Shown one piece after another: positions 24,417-32,066 of a stretch of DNA of 39,246 nucleotides (positions within the stretch are counted from its first letter, which is position 1; each line of letters begins with the position of its first letter). This DNA is from an uncultured Clostridia bacterium (GTDB lineage: Bacteria; Bacillota; Clostridia; Christensenellales; UBA1242), in the NCBI GenBank assembly GCA_949878595.1, contig CATLBG010000003.1, positions 1-39,246 on the forward strand, in the 5' to 3' direction. The notes under the pieces were generated by a model. The model saw only the letters and a program-made list of their open reading frames with translations, ran no database searches and was not told where the DNA came from. A program made the position numbers and the translations under genes.

Positions 24417-25361
24417 TTAACTTCCTAAACTTGCAAGAAATGCATCTATTTCTGCATCTATATCTATGTCAGTTGAATCATCTGATTTTTTTGTGTCAAC
24501 AGACTTTTTAAAGTATTCTTCTGGAAGAAGTCTTGAACTTTCATCACAAATAAGTTTACTGGAAATTTCTGCTGATTGGTCTGCATTTTGTGAAACTAAA
24601 TATTGTTTAATTTTAACCTTAAACAAATTTCTCACGCCTGCCATATAATCTTCAAAACTATTAGAAATTTCGTATGTGAAGCAAAGAAACTCTCCAAGGC
24701 TATCATTTATTTCGGTTAATGTTTTAACTTTTATTTCTTCAAAAACATAACTTGCAAGAGCCTTTAGCATATTTATTCTAAAGCTTGAGTTGAATAGCAA
24801 TTTTGCTGGAAGTTCTTTTAGATATTTTGGAAAACAATAGATAAGCTTATTTAAATCTTCATAGCTCAATGTTTTGATAATGTCTAAATTATTTGAATTT
24901 GATAGGTCTATTTCACCATTAGATAATAACAATAGTTTGCCATTTAGGTTTAATAGCTGCTGCTCATTTTCACTTAGTCCAAGGGACTTGGTGCTAACTT
25001 CTATATCACTGTTTTTAACTTCAAAAAGTGCTGGTTTTATTGATTCGCTTATTATATCCTCATCTAAATCTATTTCTTTGCTGATTACTGAGAGTCTATC
25101 TTTATTTCTTTGAAGAAGTTTTGATACCCTATCTTTCTTTATTAAAACATTTAAAAGTTCATTCCTCAACTTTTGAGTTTCAGTAAAAAAAGTATTTATC
25201 TCAATTTCTTTCTCTGATTGCTGCAATTTTTCTTCTAAACTATAAAGTTTTTCTGACAAAGATTCACTTCGCTTATTTAAATTTTGCATGACAAATGTTA
25301 GTTTTTCTATCAAAACTTTTGCAAGTGCACCATATTTTTTTAGTTCTTGAATTTCTAACAT
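24417..25361 (-). CDS. coiled-coil protein of unknown function, first gene of the orphan operon
   Basis: A 314-residue soluble protein. Residues about 1-100 form a long coiled coil (ESLSEKLYSLEEKLQQSEKE and following). Residues about 125-260 are a compact helical region containing LSYEDLNKLIYCFPKYLKEL. The tail is aspartate-rich (SDDSTDIDIDAEIDAFLAS). There is no signal peptide or membrane helix and no recognised family. The gene has its own promoter at 25382-25410 and AGGAAAA upstream of its ATG, and is followed closely by two more unknown genes. Confidence 0.7.
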   Translation of the reverse strand: MLEIQELKKYGALAKVLIEKLTFVMQNLNKRSESLSEKLYSLEEKLQQSEKEIEINTFFTETQKLRNELLNVLIKKDRVSKLLQRNKDRLSVISKEIDLDEDIISESIKPALFEVKNSDIEVSTKSLGLSENEQQLLNLNGKLLLLSNGEIDLSNSNNLDIIKTLSYEDLNKLIYCFPKYLKELPAKLLFNSSFRINMLKALASYVFEEIKVKTLTEINDSLGEFLCFTYEISNSFEDYMAGVRNLFKVKIKQYLVSQNADQSAEISSKLICDESSRLLPEEYFKKSVDTKKSDDSTDIDIDAEIDAFLASLGS

Positions 25362-25381
25362 TTATTTTTTCCTATAAATCA

Positions 25382-25410
25382 AATATAATTGTTTTTGATA
25401 TCTATGTCAA
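25382..25410 (-). promoter_or_regulatory. promoter of the three-gene orphan operon
   Basis: Minus-strand TTGACA (25410-25405) and TATATT (25387-25382) with a 17-base spacer, just upstream of the coiled-coil gene. Confidence 0.8.
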
Positions 25411-25425
25411 CAATATTGCCCTTTT

Positions 25426-26739
25426 CTAGTTTGTCTTAATCTTTTGTTTTTTAATTGGCTTTATGAAAATAACAAAAGTTTCTATGAATATAAATATTAT
25501 ACTTCCTAAAAGATACCACGAAATCCTTATGCTGTTTGCCTCTGAAGCTTTGCTTAAAACATATTTAAGATTCTCATCTGATTCGCCAAAAACAATATTT
25601 CCAAAGACAGCAGTTGAAAGAATAGGATCGGATTCAGATTTATATTTTTTTGCACTCTCTATTGCATTTTCACTTGGGTGATCATATGTATTGTTTTCAC
25701 CCACAGAAACTACAACAAATTTTGGAGTGATGAGCGACATTAACATTTCACTTGAACTATATGCACTGCCATGATGACCCATTAGATAAACTGAAACATT
25801 TGAAAGCTTTTGTTTTTCTTCTATTGTTAAACTATTTATAAAGTCTTGCTCAGCATAACCACTTGTTGGAATCTCATTTTCTGAACTAGATGAAAATGAT
25901 GCATCTCCTGTGAAGAAAAAAGTTTCATCAAATATAGTAATGGAAAATATTGCTGAATTTCCATTTGAATTAGTGGTTCCATAACCCATTGTTGCAAAAC
26001 CATAAGTATCTGAATAGTTTGATAGATCATAAACTTTATCTCTTACAAGTGGAGCATAAAATTCTAATTCATAATCTTGACCATAAATTTTTAAACCATC
26101 ATAAAAAACTGTAACTTTACTTTGATTAGTGATGTTATTTTCTGTGTATGTTTCAGAATAAATGCTATCAATGAAATTTTTATAAATATTAGTTGTTATT
26201 CTTGAAACTTTATTTCTATTCCCTTCTTCACTAACAATTACATTATAAACCTCTGCAAGATCCTCGTTTTCATGAGGAACAAAGCTATCTGAGTTTGAAC
26301 CTATGCCTGCAATTTGAAATGGTCTATAAATGTTTTTTACCTCAAAATTTTCAAGCACATAGCCAAGCCCACCAATGTGATCTGCATCTGCATGAGTTCC
26401 TATCATATAATCAATTTTATCTATGCCTCTTGATTGAATATAGTCTGAAACAATTTTGCCAGAACTAACGTTTCCACCATCAATAAGAATTGTTTTATCA
26501 TCTGGAAGCTGAACCAAACATGAATTTCCCTGACCAACATCAATATATTCCACAAGATATTTTGAACTATTTAGTAAGTTATAATTTGTTTGATTTTTAT
26601 TGTAGGAAGAATTTAAGCTAAGTGCATTCTCTATTTGGCTAGAAAAGAAAAAAGATAAAATTAGTAGCAACAAAAATGTTATAGTGACTACTAATTTTAT
26701 CTGGAATTCTTTTGTATCTATAAATTTTTTAAATTTCAT
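25426..26739 (-). CDS. ComEC-like metallo-beta-lactamase-fold membrane protein
   Basis: A 437-residue protein with an N-terminal membrane helix (about residues 14-33), an external metallo-beta-lactamase domain and a C-terminal helix (about 405-427) followed by a basic tail. Metal ligands are in THADADHIGG (His116, Asp118, Asp120, His121) and MGHHGSAYSSS; the HxDxDH form is common in ComEC-type domains. IDVGQGNSCLVQLP is the family's usual start. Unlike full ComEC it has no channel domain, so it may be a stand-alone extracellular phosphodiesterase or nuclease. It overlaps the patatin gene by 11 bases. Confidence 0.85.
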   Translation of the reverse strand: MKFKKFIDTKEFQIKLVVTITFLLLLILSFFFSSQIENALSLNSSYNKNQTNYNLLNSSKYLVEYIDVGQGNSCLVQLPDDKTILIDGGNVSSGKIVSDYIQSRGIDKIDYMIGTHADADHIGGLGYVLENFEVKNIYRPFQIAGIGSNSDSFVPHENEDLAEVYNVIVSEEGNRNKVSRITTNIYKNFIDSIYSETYTENNITNQSKVTVFYDGLKIYGQDYELEFYAPLVRDKVYDLSNYSDTYGFATMGYGTTNSNGNSAIFSITIFDETFFFTGDASFSSSSENEIPTSGYAEQDFINSLTIEEKQKLSNVSVYLMGHHGSAYSSSEMLMSLITPKFVVVSVGENNTYDHPSENAIESAKKYKSESDPILSTAVFGNIVFGESDENLKYVLSKASEANSIRISWYLLGSIIFIFIETFVIFIKPIKKQKIKTN

Positions 26740-27592
26740 TTTTCATAAAGTATTTATTTATTTTTTTTGGATTTAATCCAAGAATTTTTTCTATTTTGTC
26801 ACGATTTGCCATTACGGTATCATAACCAATTTTAATCATTTGTTCGGCACCTTCGGTTTTAAGTGGAGAAAATGATTCTAGAGCAGGTTCGAAAATCAAA
26901 TCTGCTTGTGCCATTGTTTGATCTACTTTTGCCTGCATCATTATACCAATTGTTGAGGATAAAACACTTATTGTTGAAAGTGAACTGGTTCCTGTTCCCC
27001 TCAAATGATTGACATCTACTGCAAAAACTACATTTGCACCCATTTTTTTGACAACGTCAACAGGCACATTGTTTCTAAGACCTCCATCAACCAAATTCAT
27101 ATTTTCATATTCAACAGGAGTTAGAATTCCTGGAACTGCACAACTTCCAGAAACCACCTTTGCTACGTTTCCATAATCAAAATCAACTTCTTTTCCAGTT
27201 TTTAAATCAGTGCAAACTGCACAAAATGGAATTTTCATTTCTGAAAACACTGTTATATCACCAAATACACTTGTTATTAAATCTTCTAGTCTTTCAGTTT
27301 TTGCTGGCTTTATAAATGGAATCATGCCTTTTATTATATCACTCTTCTTTAAGCCCTTGACAAGTTCTTCTATTCTACTGACAGGTATGCCATAGCTGTA
27401 TAGTGCACCGACAATACTGCCAGCACTTGTGCCAGCAATATAATCAAATTTTACACCAAGCTCATCAAATGCCTTTAGCACCCCAACATGACCAATGCCT
27501 CTTGCTCCGCCACCACCAAGTGCTAAACCTATTTTTACCTTTGAATTTATTTGAATTTTGTCTGTATTATTTTTTCTAAAAAATTTAAACAT
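26729..27592 (-). CDS. patatin-like phospholipase (RssA/YlbK type)
   Basis: A 287-residue serine hydrolase. The oxyanion hole is LGGGGARG, the nucleophile Ser56 sits in GTSAG, and the dyad aspartate is Asp169 in VDGGLRNNVP. There is no signal peptide, so it acts on the inner side of the membrane. Bacterial RssA/YlbK-type patatins have lipid acyl hydrolase folds with mostly unknown substrates. The last codons overlap the start of the ComEC-like gene, which implies coupled translation. Confidence 0.9.
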   Translation of the reverse strand: MFKFFRKNNTDKIQINSKVKIGLALGGGGARGIGHVGVLKAFDELGVKFDYIAGTSAGSIVGALYSYGIPVSRIEELVKGLKKSDIIKGMIPFIKPAKTERLEDLITSVFGDITVFSEMKIPFCAVCTDLKTGKEVDFDYGNVAKVVSGSCAVPGILTPVEYENMNLVDGGLRNNVPVDVVKKMGANVVFAVDVNHLRGTGTSSLSTISVLSSTIGIMMQAKVDQTMAQADLIFEPALESFSPLKTEGAEQMIKIGYDTVMANRDKIEKILGLNPKKINKYFMKNEI

Positions 27593-27644
27593 AAACCTCT
27601 TTCCTATTATATTATATCACAAAATTTCATTTTAAGCAAAATAA

Positions 27645-27671
27645 AAACTCAAAGCATTATGCTTTGAGTTT
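27645..27671. terminator. terminator after the coiled-coil membrane protein gene
   Basis: AAACTCAAAGC / GCTTTGAGTTT, an 11-bp stem with a 5-base loop, between the genes at 27691 and 27592. Confidence 0.85.
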
Positions 27672-27690
27672 ATTTTTATTTGATTTTAAC

Positions 27691-28584
27691 TTATTTTTCA
27701 TCTGAACCATCAGTTTTGTTTTCTTTTAATGATTTGATGAGTGCTTCAAGTTCTGCAATCTCTTCATCATATCTTGCAATTTCTTGTTTTAAGTATTTTG
27801 CAACTGATTTATTTTGAGAATGTTTTGCCTTGTTGCTTTCAATATATTCTTCTGCATCTTGAATGCTAGCTTTAAGTTCTGCAATATGAGCAGTAAGCTC
27901 TTCTTGTTTTACTTTCTTTTCTTCATCAACATTTTTGATATCTGTTACTGAATACATAAGAAGGTTAAGATTTGTAAGTTCACCTGCTCTTCTATCAAGC
28001 ATTCTTTGGTTTCTATCTTTTCTTCTGATTGTTCTATCATATTTCAAGATAGCTTTGTTTGTTTTATCTAAGTCTCTGCTTAACTTATTTCTACTCTTTT
28101 TTACTTTTTCAAGTCTTGTTTCATAGTCAATTAATGTTCCTGGAGTGATTGGCATGTGTGCAACAAGTTCTTCTGAATCATCATCTGCTTCTGGCTCTTC
28201 TGTTTTTGCATCTTCAACAATAGTTTCAATAACTTCTTCTTGAACTGGTTCTTCAACTACCTCTTCTTTAACTTCTTCAGTAACTTCCTCTTGTGCTGGT
28301 TCTTCAACTATCTCTTCAACTACTTCTTCTTTAACTTCTTCAGCTTCGCCTTCTGTAAGTTTGTCTAGTTCTGCAAGCATATCACTTACACTTTCTGATT
28401 GTTCCTTTTCTGAATTTTCATTAATGGTTATTTCAAATACATTTTTAACCTCTTTAACTGAATCTTCTGGTTGTTCGTTTGATGCTCTGCAAATTTCAAT
28501 GATGAATGCAATCATAAATCCAATTGCCATAACACCTAAAACACCAATAAGCGAGATTAGAACGATTTGTGTTGTTGTTAACAT
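27691..28584 (-). CDS. membrane-anchored coiled-coil protein with glutamate/valine-rich repeats
   Basis: A 297-residue protein with no named family. Residues about 5-30 form one membrane helix (IVLISLIGVLGVMAIGFMIA). Residues about 70-135 are degenerate EEVVEEPVQEEV-type repeats, probably extended and disordered. Residues about 145-285 are a long charged coiled coil (YETRLEKVKKSRNKLSRDLD and following). The positive-inside rule is ambiguous, so orientation is uncertain. The ATG at 28584 is used because GGGGGA lies upstream; the longer frame from a TTG at 28611 includes that site. A structural or cell-envelope scaffold role is a guess. Confidence 0.75.
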   Translation of the reverse strand: MLTTTQIVLISLIGVLGVMAIGFMIAFIIEICRASNEQPEDSVKEVKNVFEITINENSEKEQSESVSDMLAELDKLTEGEAEEVKEEVVEEIVEEPAQEEVTEEVKEEVVEEPVQEEVIETIVEDAKTEEPEADDDSEELVAHMPITPGTLIDYETRLEKVKKSRNKLSRDLDKTNKAILKYDRTIRRKDRNQRMLDRRAGELTNLNLLMYSVTDIKNVDEEKKVKQEELTAHIAELKASIQDAEEYIESNKAKHSQNKSVAKYLKQEIARYDEEIAELEALIKSLKENKTDGSDEK

Positions 28585-28685
28585 ATAAATTTTCCCCCTT
28601 TGTTTTTTCAATTGTTAAATGTAAGAAAATTAACATTGATGTTTGTTTTTTTACATTTTTATATGTAAATTTTGTTTACATGGTT

Positions 28686-28714
28686 ATATTAACATAAAAA
28701 TATTTGTTTGTCAA
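28686..28714 (-). promoter_or_regulatory. promoter of the gene at 27691
   Basis: Minus-strand TTGACA (28714-28709) and TAATAT (28691-28686) with a 17-base spacer, leaving a leader of about 95 bases. Confidence 0.75.
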
Positions 28715-28871
28715 TAGCATTTTTTAAAATTTTTTGAAAAATTATGACGAACCAAACAAACACATATATAAAATTTTAAGTTATAAGTAAATAACTTTGA
28801 TGTTTTAAAGTTATAACCAACAAAAACTTATTAATGTAAGTCTACTATTTTTATATGCAATTAGGAATCAT

Positions 28872-28900
28872 TTGACAACTATTTTTCTGTTAAATATAAT
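28872..28900 (+). promoter_or_regulatory. promoter of the HAD gene, leaderless arrangement
   Basis: TTGACA (28872-28877) and TATAAT (28895-28900) with a 17-base spacer. The start codon lies at the expected transcription start. Confidence 0.85.
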
Positions 28901-28906
28901 ATGTTT

Positions 28907-29608
28907 ATGGATAATAATATATGTAAAAGTAAATATAAATATTTGTTTTTTGACTTAGATGGAACTCTTCTTGATTTTAATAAGGACCATGAGAAGGCCT
29001 TTAATTTAGCTGCAAAAAAATTAAACATTAAAATAAAAGGTTCCTATAAAATTTACGATAAAATTAATTCTATGCTATGGAACAAACATGCACTTGGTGA
29101 AATAGAAATAAAAGAACTCAAATTAAAAAGATTTCAAATGTTTTTTGAAGAAATTAATTGTGAATCTGACCCAGCAGAATTTAAAAGTCTTATGACTAGT
29201 GAAATGAAAAACACAGGGTTTCCCATTAAAGATGCAAAACATATTTTGAAAAAGCTATGTAAAAAATATAAAATTTATGCCATAACTAACGGCATAGAAG
29301 AAGAACAATGTCATAGGCTGAAAAATGCAAAAATTGATTGCTATTTTTCTGATGTATTTATATCTCAAACTCTTGGAGTTGATAAGCCAAAAAAAGAATT
29401 TTTTGATAAAGTTTTAAATGCCATTAATTTAAACTCAACTGAAAATATCTTAATAATTGGTGACAGCTTAAAGTCAGACATTTTGGGTGGAATAAATTCT
29501 GGAATTGACACCTGTTGGTTTAACCTAAAAAATGAAAGAAATGACAGTAATATCAAACCAACATATGAGGTTGGAAGCCTAAAAGAAGTTTTAAAGTTAT
29601 TGGAGTAA
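28907..29608 (+). CDS. HAD-superfamily nucleotidase (YjjG-like)
   Basis: A 233-residue HAD hydrolase of the YjjG/noncanonical pyrimidine nucleotidase type. Motif I is FFDLDGTLLDF (Asp16 and Asp18), motif II YAITNGIEEEQ, motif III around VDKPKKEFFDK, and motif IV IIGDSLKSDILGG. It should dephosphorylate small phosphorylated metabolites. The ATG at 28907 is preferred over the one at 28901: it falls seven bases after the -10 box, and neither has a ribosome binding site, implying a leaderless mRNA. The PnuC-like gene follows after 5 bases. Confidence 0.85.
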   Translation: MDNNICKSKYKYLFFDLDGTLLDFNKDHEKAFNLAAKKLNIKIKGSYKIYDKINSMLWNKHALGEIEIKELKLKRFQMFFEEINCESDPAEFKSLMTSEMKNTGFPIKDAKHILKKLCKKYKIYAITNGIEEEQCHRLKNAKIDCYFSDVFISQTLGVDKPKKEFFDKVLNAINLNSTENILIIGDSLKSDILGGINSGIDTCWFNLKNERNDSNIKPTYEVGSLKEVLKLLE

Positions 29609-29613
29609 AATAA

Positions 29614-30354
29614 ATGAAGTTAAATAAAAGCTTTTTTAAAGAAAATTGGTATTATATTGTTATTTCTATAATTGGACTTACAATTATTTTAACCAACCGA
29701 ATAATAACAGGCTTTGATGGGATTATGGTGCTATCTGATTTAGCATCGATATTTGCAATTGGCTATATCATTTTTAATTCTAAAAATAGTGTTTGGGGAT
29801 TGGCATTTAATATTGTTTCTACAATATTTGTGGCAATAACCTCATTCTATCAACACATTTGGCTCAATGGTGCAATTTGCGTTTGTATTAACATTCCTAT
29901 GTTTATCTTTGGGATAATTACCTGGAAAAAGAAGCTTGCAAAACAATCTAGCAAAATTAGAATAAATAGACTTTCTAAAAGAAATCTTGCACTTGTCTTT
30001 TTGGGATATGCTGCTGTTTCAGTTGGATTTTTATTTGCACTAAGGGCACTTGGCGGCAATATATATTATTTAGATGCAATTTATTCTGCTGGATCAGTTA
30101 TTGGTGTAATCCTCTGCTCTTATGCTTTCATTGACCAATTTTATATTTTTTATATAGCAAATCTAGCTGGGATTTCTATGTATTCTATTTTATGCTTTCA
30201 AAACCTCAACAACTTGCCACTTCTTTTTATGAATATTATGTTTATGGCAGGTGCAATAATTGGAAATATTAACTGGGTTAGACTTTCAAGACAAGATAAA
30301 GAAAATAAAACAGAAGAACAGTCAAGCAATAGTGAGGAAGTTTCAGCGGAATAG
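29614..30354 (+). CDS. PnuC-like nicotinamide riboside transporter
   Basis: A 246-residue membrane protein with about seven hydrophobic helices. A central block matches the PnuC pattern: helices with FNIVSTIFVAITSFYQHIWL, a conserved asparagine/tryptophan-rich pocket, then PMFIFGIITWKKK. PnuC carries nicotinamide riboside inward by facilitated diffusion. Assignment is by topology and partial motif, so other small solute transporters remain possible. It is cotranscribed with a HAD nucleotidase, and its ribosome binding site (GGAG) lies in the end of that gene. Its stop codon abuts a REP-like remnant. Confidence 0.65.
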   Translation: MKLNKSFFKENWYYIVISIIGLTIILTNRIITGFDGIMVLSDLASIFAIGYIIFNSKNSVWGLAFNIVSTIFVAITSFYQHIWLNGAICVCINIPMFIFGIITWKKKLAKQSSKIRINRLSKRNLALVFLGYAAVSVGFLFALRALGGNIYYLDAIYSAGSVIGVILCSYAFIDQFYIFYIANLAGISMYSILCFQNLNNLPLLFMNIMFMAGAIIGNINWVRLSRQDKENKTEEQSSNSEEVSAE

Positions 30355-30391
30355 ATTCTTTAACGACGCAAGCAAGCTTATTGCTCAGAAT
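30353..30391 (+). repeat. degenerate REP-like repeat
   Basis: AGATTCTTTAACGACGCAAG, then TATTGCTCAGAATT. Same family as 11216 and 37308. It starts inside the stop codon of the PnuC-like gene. Confidence 0.5.
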
Positions 30392-30428
30392 TAAAATAAA
30401 TAAAAATAAATGAAAAACGAAACACTAA

Positions 30429-30470
30429 AAAAATCTCCACACAGGACTATATATCTGTGAGGAGATTTTT
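30429..30470. terminator. bidirectional terminator between pnuC-like gene and metK
   Basis: AAAAATCTCC / GGAGATTTTT with an inner CACAG / CTGTG pair, between convergent genes. Confidence 0.8.
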
Positions 30471-30504
30471 TATTAAATATAATAAAAATTATTTTATTGT
30501 TCTA

Positions 30505-31614
30505 TTATTTCTTAACGCCAAGTTTGATGCTTTCCCATGGGAAAATGTTTCTGCCAAAGTGACCAAAGCATGCAGTTTGCTTGTAGATTGGGCGAAGAAG
30601 GTCAAGCTCATTTATCATGTTGCTAAGCTTAAAGTTGAAATTGCTACGAACAAACTCCATGATTTCATGCTCACTAACTTTGTTTGTGCCAAAAGTTTCA
30701 ACTGCGATACTGATTGGTTCTGCTAAGCCTATTGCGAAGCCAACTTGAATTTCACACTTATCAGCAAGGCCATGAGCAACAATATTCTTTGCAACATAAC
30801 GAGCATAATATGCACCACTTCTATCAACCTTAGTTGCATTTTTTGAGCTGAAGCAACCACCACCAACTCTGCCAATGCCACCATAGGTGTCTACAATAAT
30901 CTTTCTTCCAACACAGCCACTATCACCATAACTTCCCCAAATAGTAAACCTTCCGCTAGTATTAATTAAAAGTTTAATGTTCCCTTTATTGAACTCAGAA
31001 TATTCAGCTATAACCTTATCTATAACTTCTGCTTTTATTGTTTTGCTTATTTCTTCATTAGTTAAACTCTCACTATGTGAAACACTGATAAGAATCATTT
31101 CAATTGCCTGAGGCTTTCCATCTTCATAACTAACCGATACTTCACTCTTTGCGTCTGAATAATAACAATTGGTTGTTCTTCTAAAAACATCATAAACCTT
31201 CATAAGTTTGTGTGCAACTATGATTGGAAGTGGCATATATTCTTTGGTTTCATTGCTCGCATAACCATAAACAATACCTTGGTCATTTGCTCCAAGTTCT
31301 ACTTGATTTCCTTTAACAACTGCTTGATTGATGTCTGGACTTTGAATTGAAATTTCTTTTATAATTTGAAATTCATTTGGATTGTATCCAACATCTGCTA
31401 AAACTTCTTTTGCAATTTTGTCATAGTCTATTTTTGCTGTGGTGGTTGATTCACCATATATAAACAGCTTGTTATTTTTGATTGCACATTCCACTGCCAT
31501 TTGAGCATTTTTATCTTGACGAATAGCTTCATCTAAAAAAGCATCTGCAATAGTGTCGCAGGTCTTGTCTGGGTGCCCTATATTTACGGACTCACTTGTT
31601 ATTATTGTTTTCAT
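30505..31614 (-). CDS. metK: S-adenosylmethionine synthetase, divergent form
   Basis: A 369-residue MetK, which makes S-adenosylmethionine from methionine and ATP. Catalytic residues are kept: His14 in GHPDK, the aspartate of NDQGIVYGYA, and the GDSG, GRK and KVDRS residues. Several loops that are near-invariant in most MetK differ: IWGSYGDSGCVGRK in place of the usual GGPxGDAGLTGRK, and GGGCFSSKNATKVD in place of GGGAFSGKDPTKVD. It is therefore a functional-looking but divergent enzyme. The ATG at 31614 follows AGGGAAG. The longer frame to 31641 runs into the leader. A SAM riboswitch lies directly upstream. Confidence 0.92.
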   Translation of the reverse strand: MKTIITSESVNIGHPDKTCDTIADAFLDEAIRQDKNAQMAVECAIKNNKLFIYGESTTTAKIDYDKIAKEVLADVGYNPNEFQIIKEISIQSPDINQAVVKGNQVELGANDQGIVYGYASNETKEYMPLPIIVAHKLMKVYDVFRRTTNCYYSDAKSEVSVSYEDGKPQAIEMILISVSHSESLTNEEISKTIKAEVIDKVIAEYSEFNKGNIKLLINTSGRFTIWGSYGDSGCVGRKIIVDTYGGIGRVGGGCFSSKNATKVDRSGAYYARYVAKNIVAHGLADKCEIQVGFAIGLAEPISIAVETFGTNKVSEHEIMEFVRSNFNFKLSNMINELDLLRPIYKQTACFGHFGRNIFPWESIKLGVKK

Positions 31615-31657
31615 TCTTCCCTCGTTTATTATTATTTCCATAAATTATTTAAATAAA

Positions 31658-31679
31658 AAAATCCCATAAAATGGGATTT
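31658..31679 (-). terminator. riboswitch expression-platform terminator
   Basis: AAATCCCAT, loop TTT, ATGGGATTT, then T6 on the minus strand. Its 5' arm AUCCCAU can instead pair with AUGGGAU from the aptamer end (31700-31694), the antiterminator. Confidence 0.85.
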
Positions 31680-31684
31680 CAAAT

Positions 31685-31782
31685 TTTACTATTATCCCAT
31701 AGTTTTCAGCCATTAGCACCTTGCTAAAAAACAGGTTGCTGTGTGGTCTACAGGGCTGTCCCTCGCACACTCTTTATGGATA
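31685..31782 (-). promoter_or_regulatory. SAM riboswitch (SAM-I clan) upstream of metK
   Basis: On the minus strand the leader has the SAM-I signatures GAGGGACAGCCC, CAGCAACC and AAGGUGCUAAUGGCUGA. The P1 helix forms between AUCCAUA near 31780 and UAUGGGAU near 31695. A pseudoknot between CAGCC in the P2 loop and GGCUG after the AAGGUGCUAAU segment is fully complementary. The 3' P1 strand competes with the terminator at 31658-31679, so SAM binding should release the terminator and switch metK off. Confidence 0.9.
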
Positions 31783-31787
31783 TTTGT

Positions 31788-31815
31788 ATTATATCACACT
31801 AGCTATATTTGTCAA
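31788..31815 (-). promoter_or_regulatory. promoter of the metK leader
   Basis: Minus-strand TTGACA (31815-31810) and TATAAT (31793-31788) with a 16-base spacer. Confidence 0.8.
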
Positions 31816-31953
31816 TTGTTTTTGTATGTTTTTATCTAATGAATATAAATTAGCTTAAAACCCTATTAAATGAAATTCGTTAAACTCAGTTTTGCATGCA
31901 GAATTTTAAATAACAAACAATAAAAGTCATCTATAATTTATTTTTTTGATAGA
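31816..31953. other. intergenic stretch with nothing recognised
   Basis: AT-rich sequence between the metK promoter and hairpin-repeat copy B. No open frame with a ribosome binding site, and no clear hairpin. Confidence 0.4.
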
Positions 31954-32018
31954 AAACGCATTTTTAGGTGTAATGTGACGCATAATACCCGTAATTTACT
32001 GTATTTATGAGGATTTTA
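31954..32018 (+). repeat. dispersed hairpin repeat, copy B
   Basis: AAAACGCATTTTTAG, then GTGTAATG, loop TGACG, CATAATAC, then ATTTATGAGGATTTT. Shares AAACGCA, the hairpin and the tail with copy C at 37185. Confidence 0.8.
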
Positions 32019-32028
32019 TTCGTTAAAT

Positions 32029-32054
32029 AAAAAATGGGAATAATTCCCATTTTT
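32029..32054. terminator. terminator after the gene at 32067
   Basis: AAAAATGGGAA / TTCCCATTTTT with a 3-base loop, followed by T-rich sequence. Confidence 0.85.
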
Positions 32055-32066
32055 AAAATTTTATTA

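Noticed and set aside
22035-25361. Prophage or mobile island explanation for the run of unknown genes
   Set aside because: No integrase, capsid, lysis, replication or transposase gene is visible, and codon and base use match the surroundings.
30457-30726. Plus-strand open frame of 89 codons
   Set aside because: It is antisense to the 3' end of metK and starts in the terminator.
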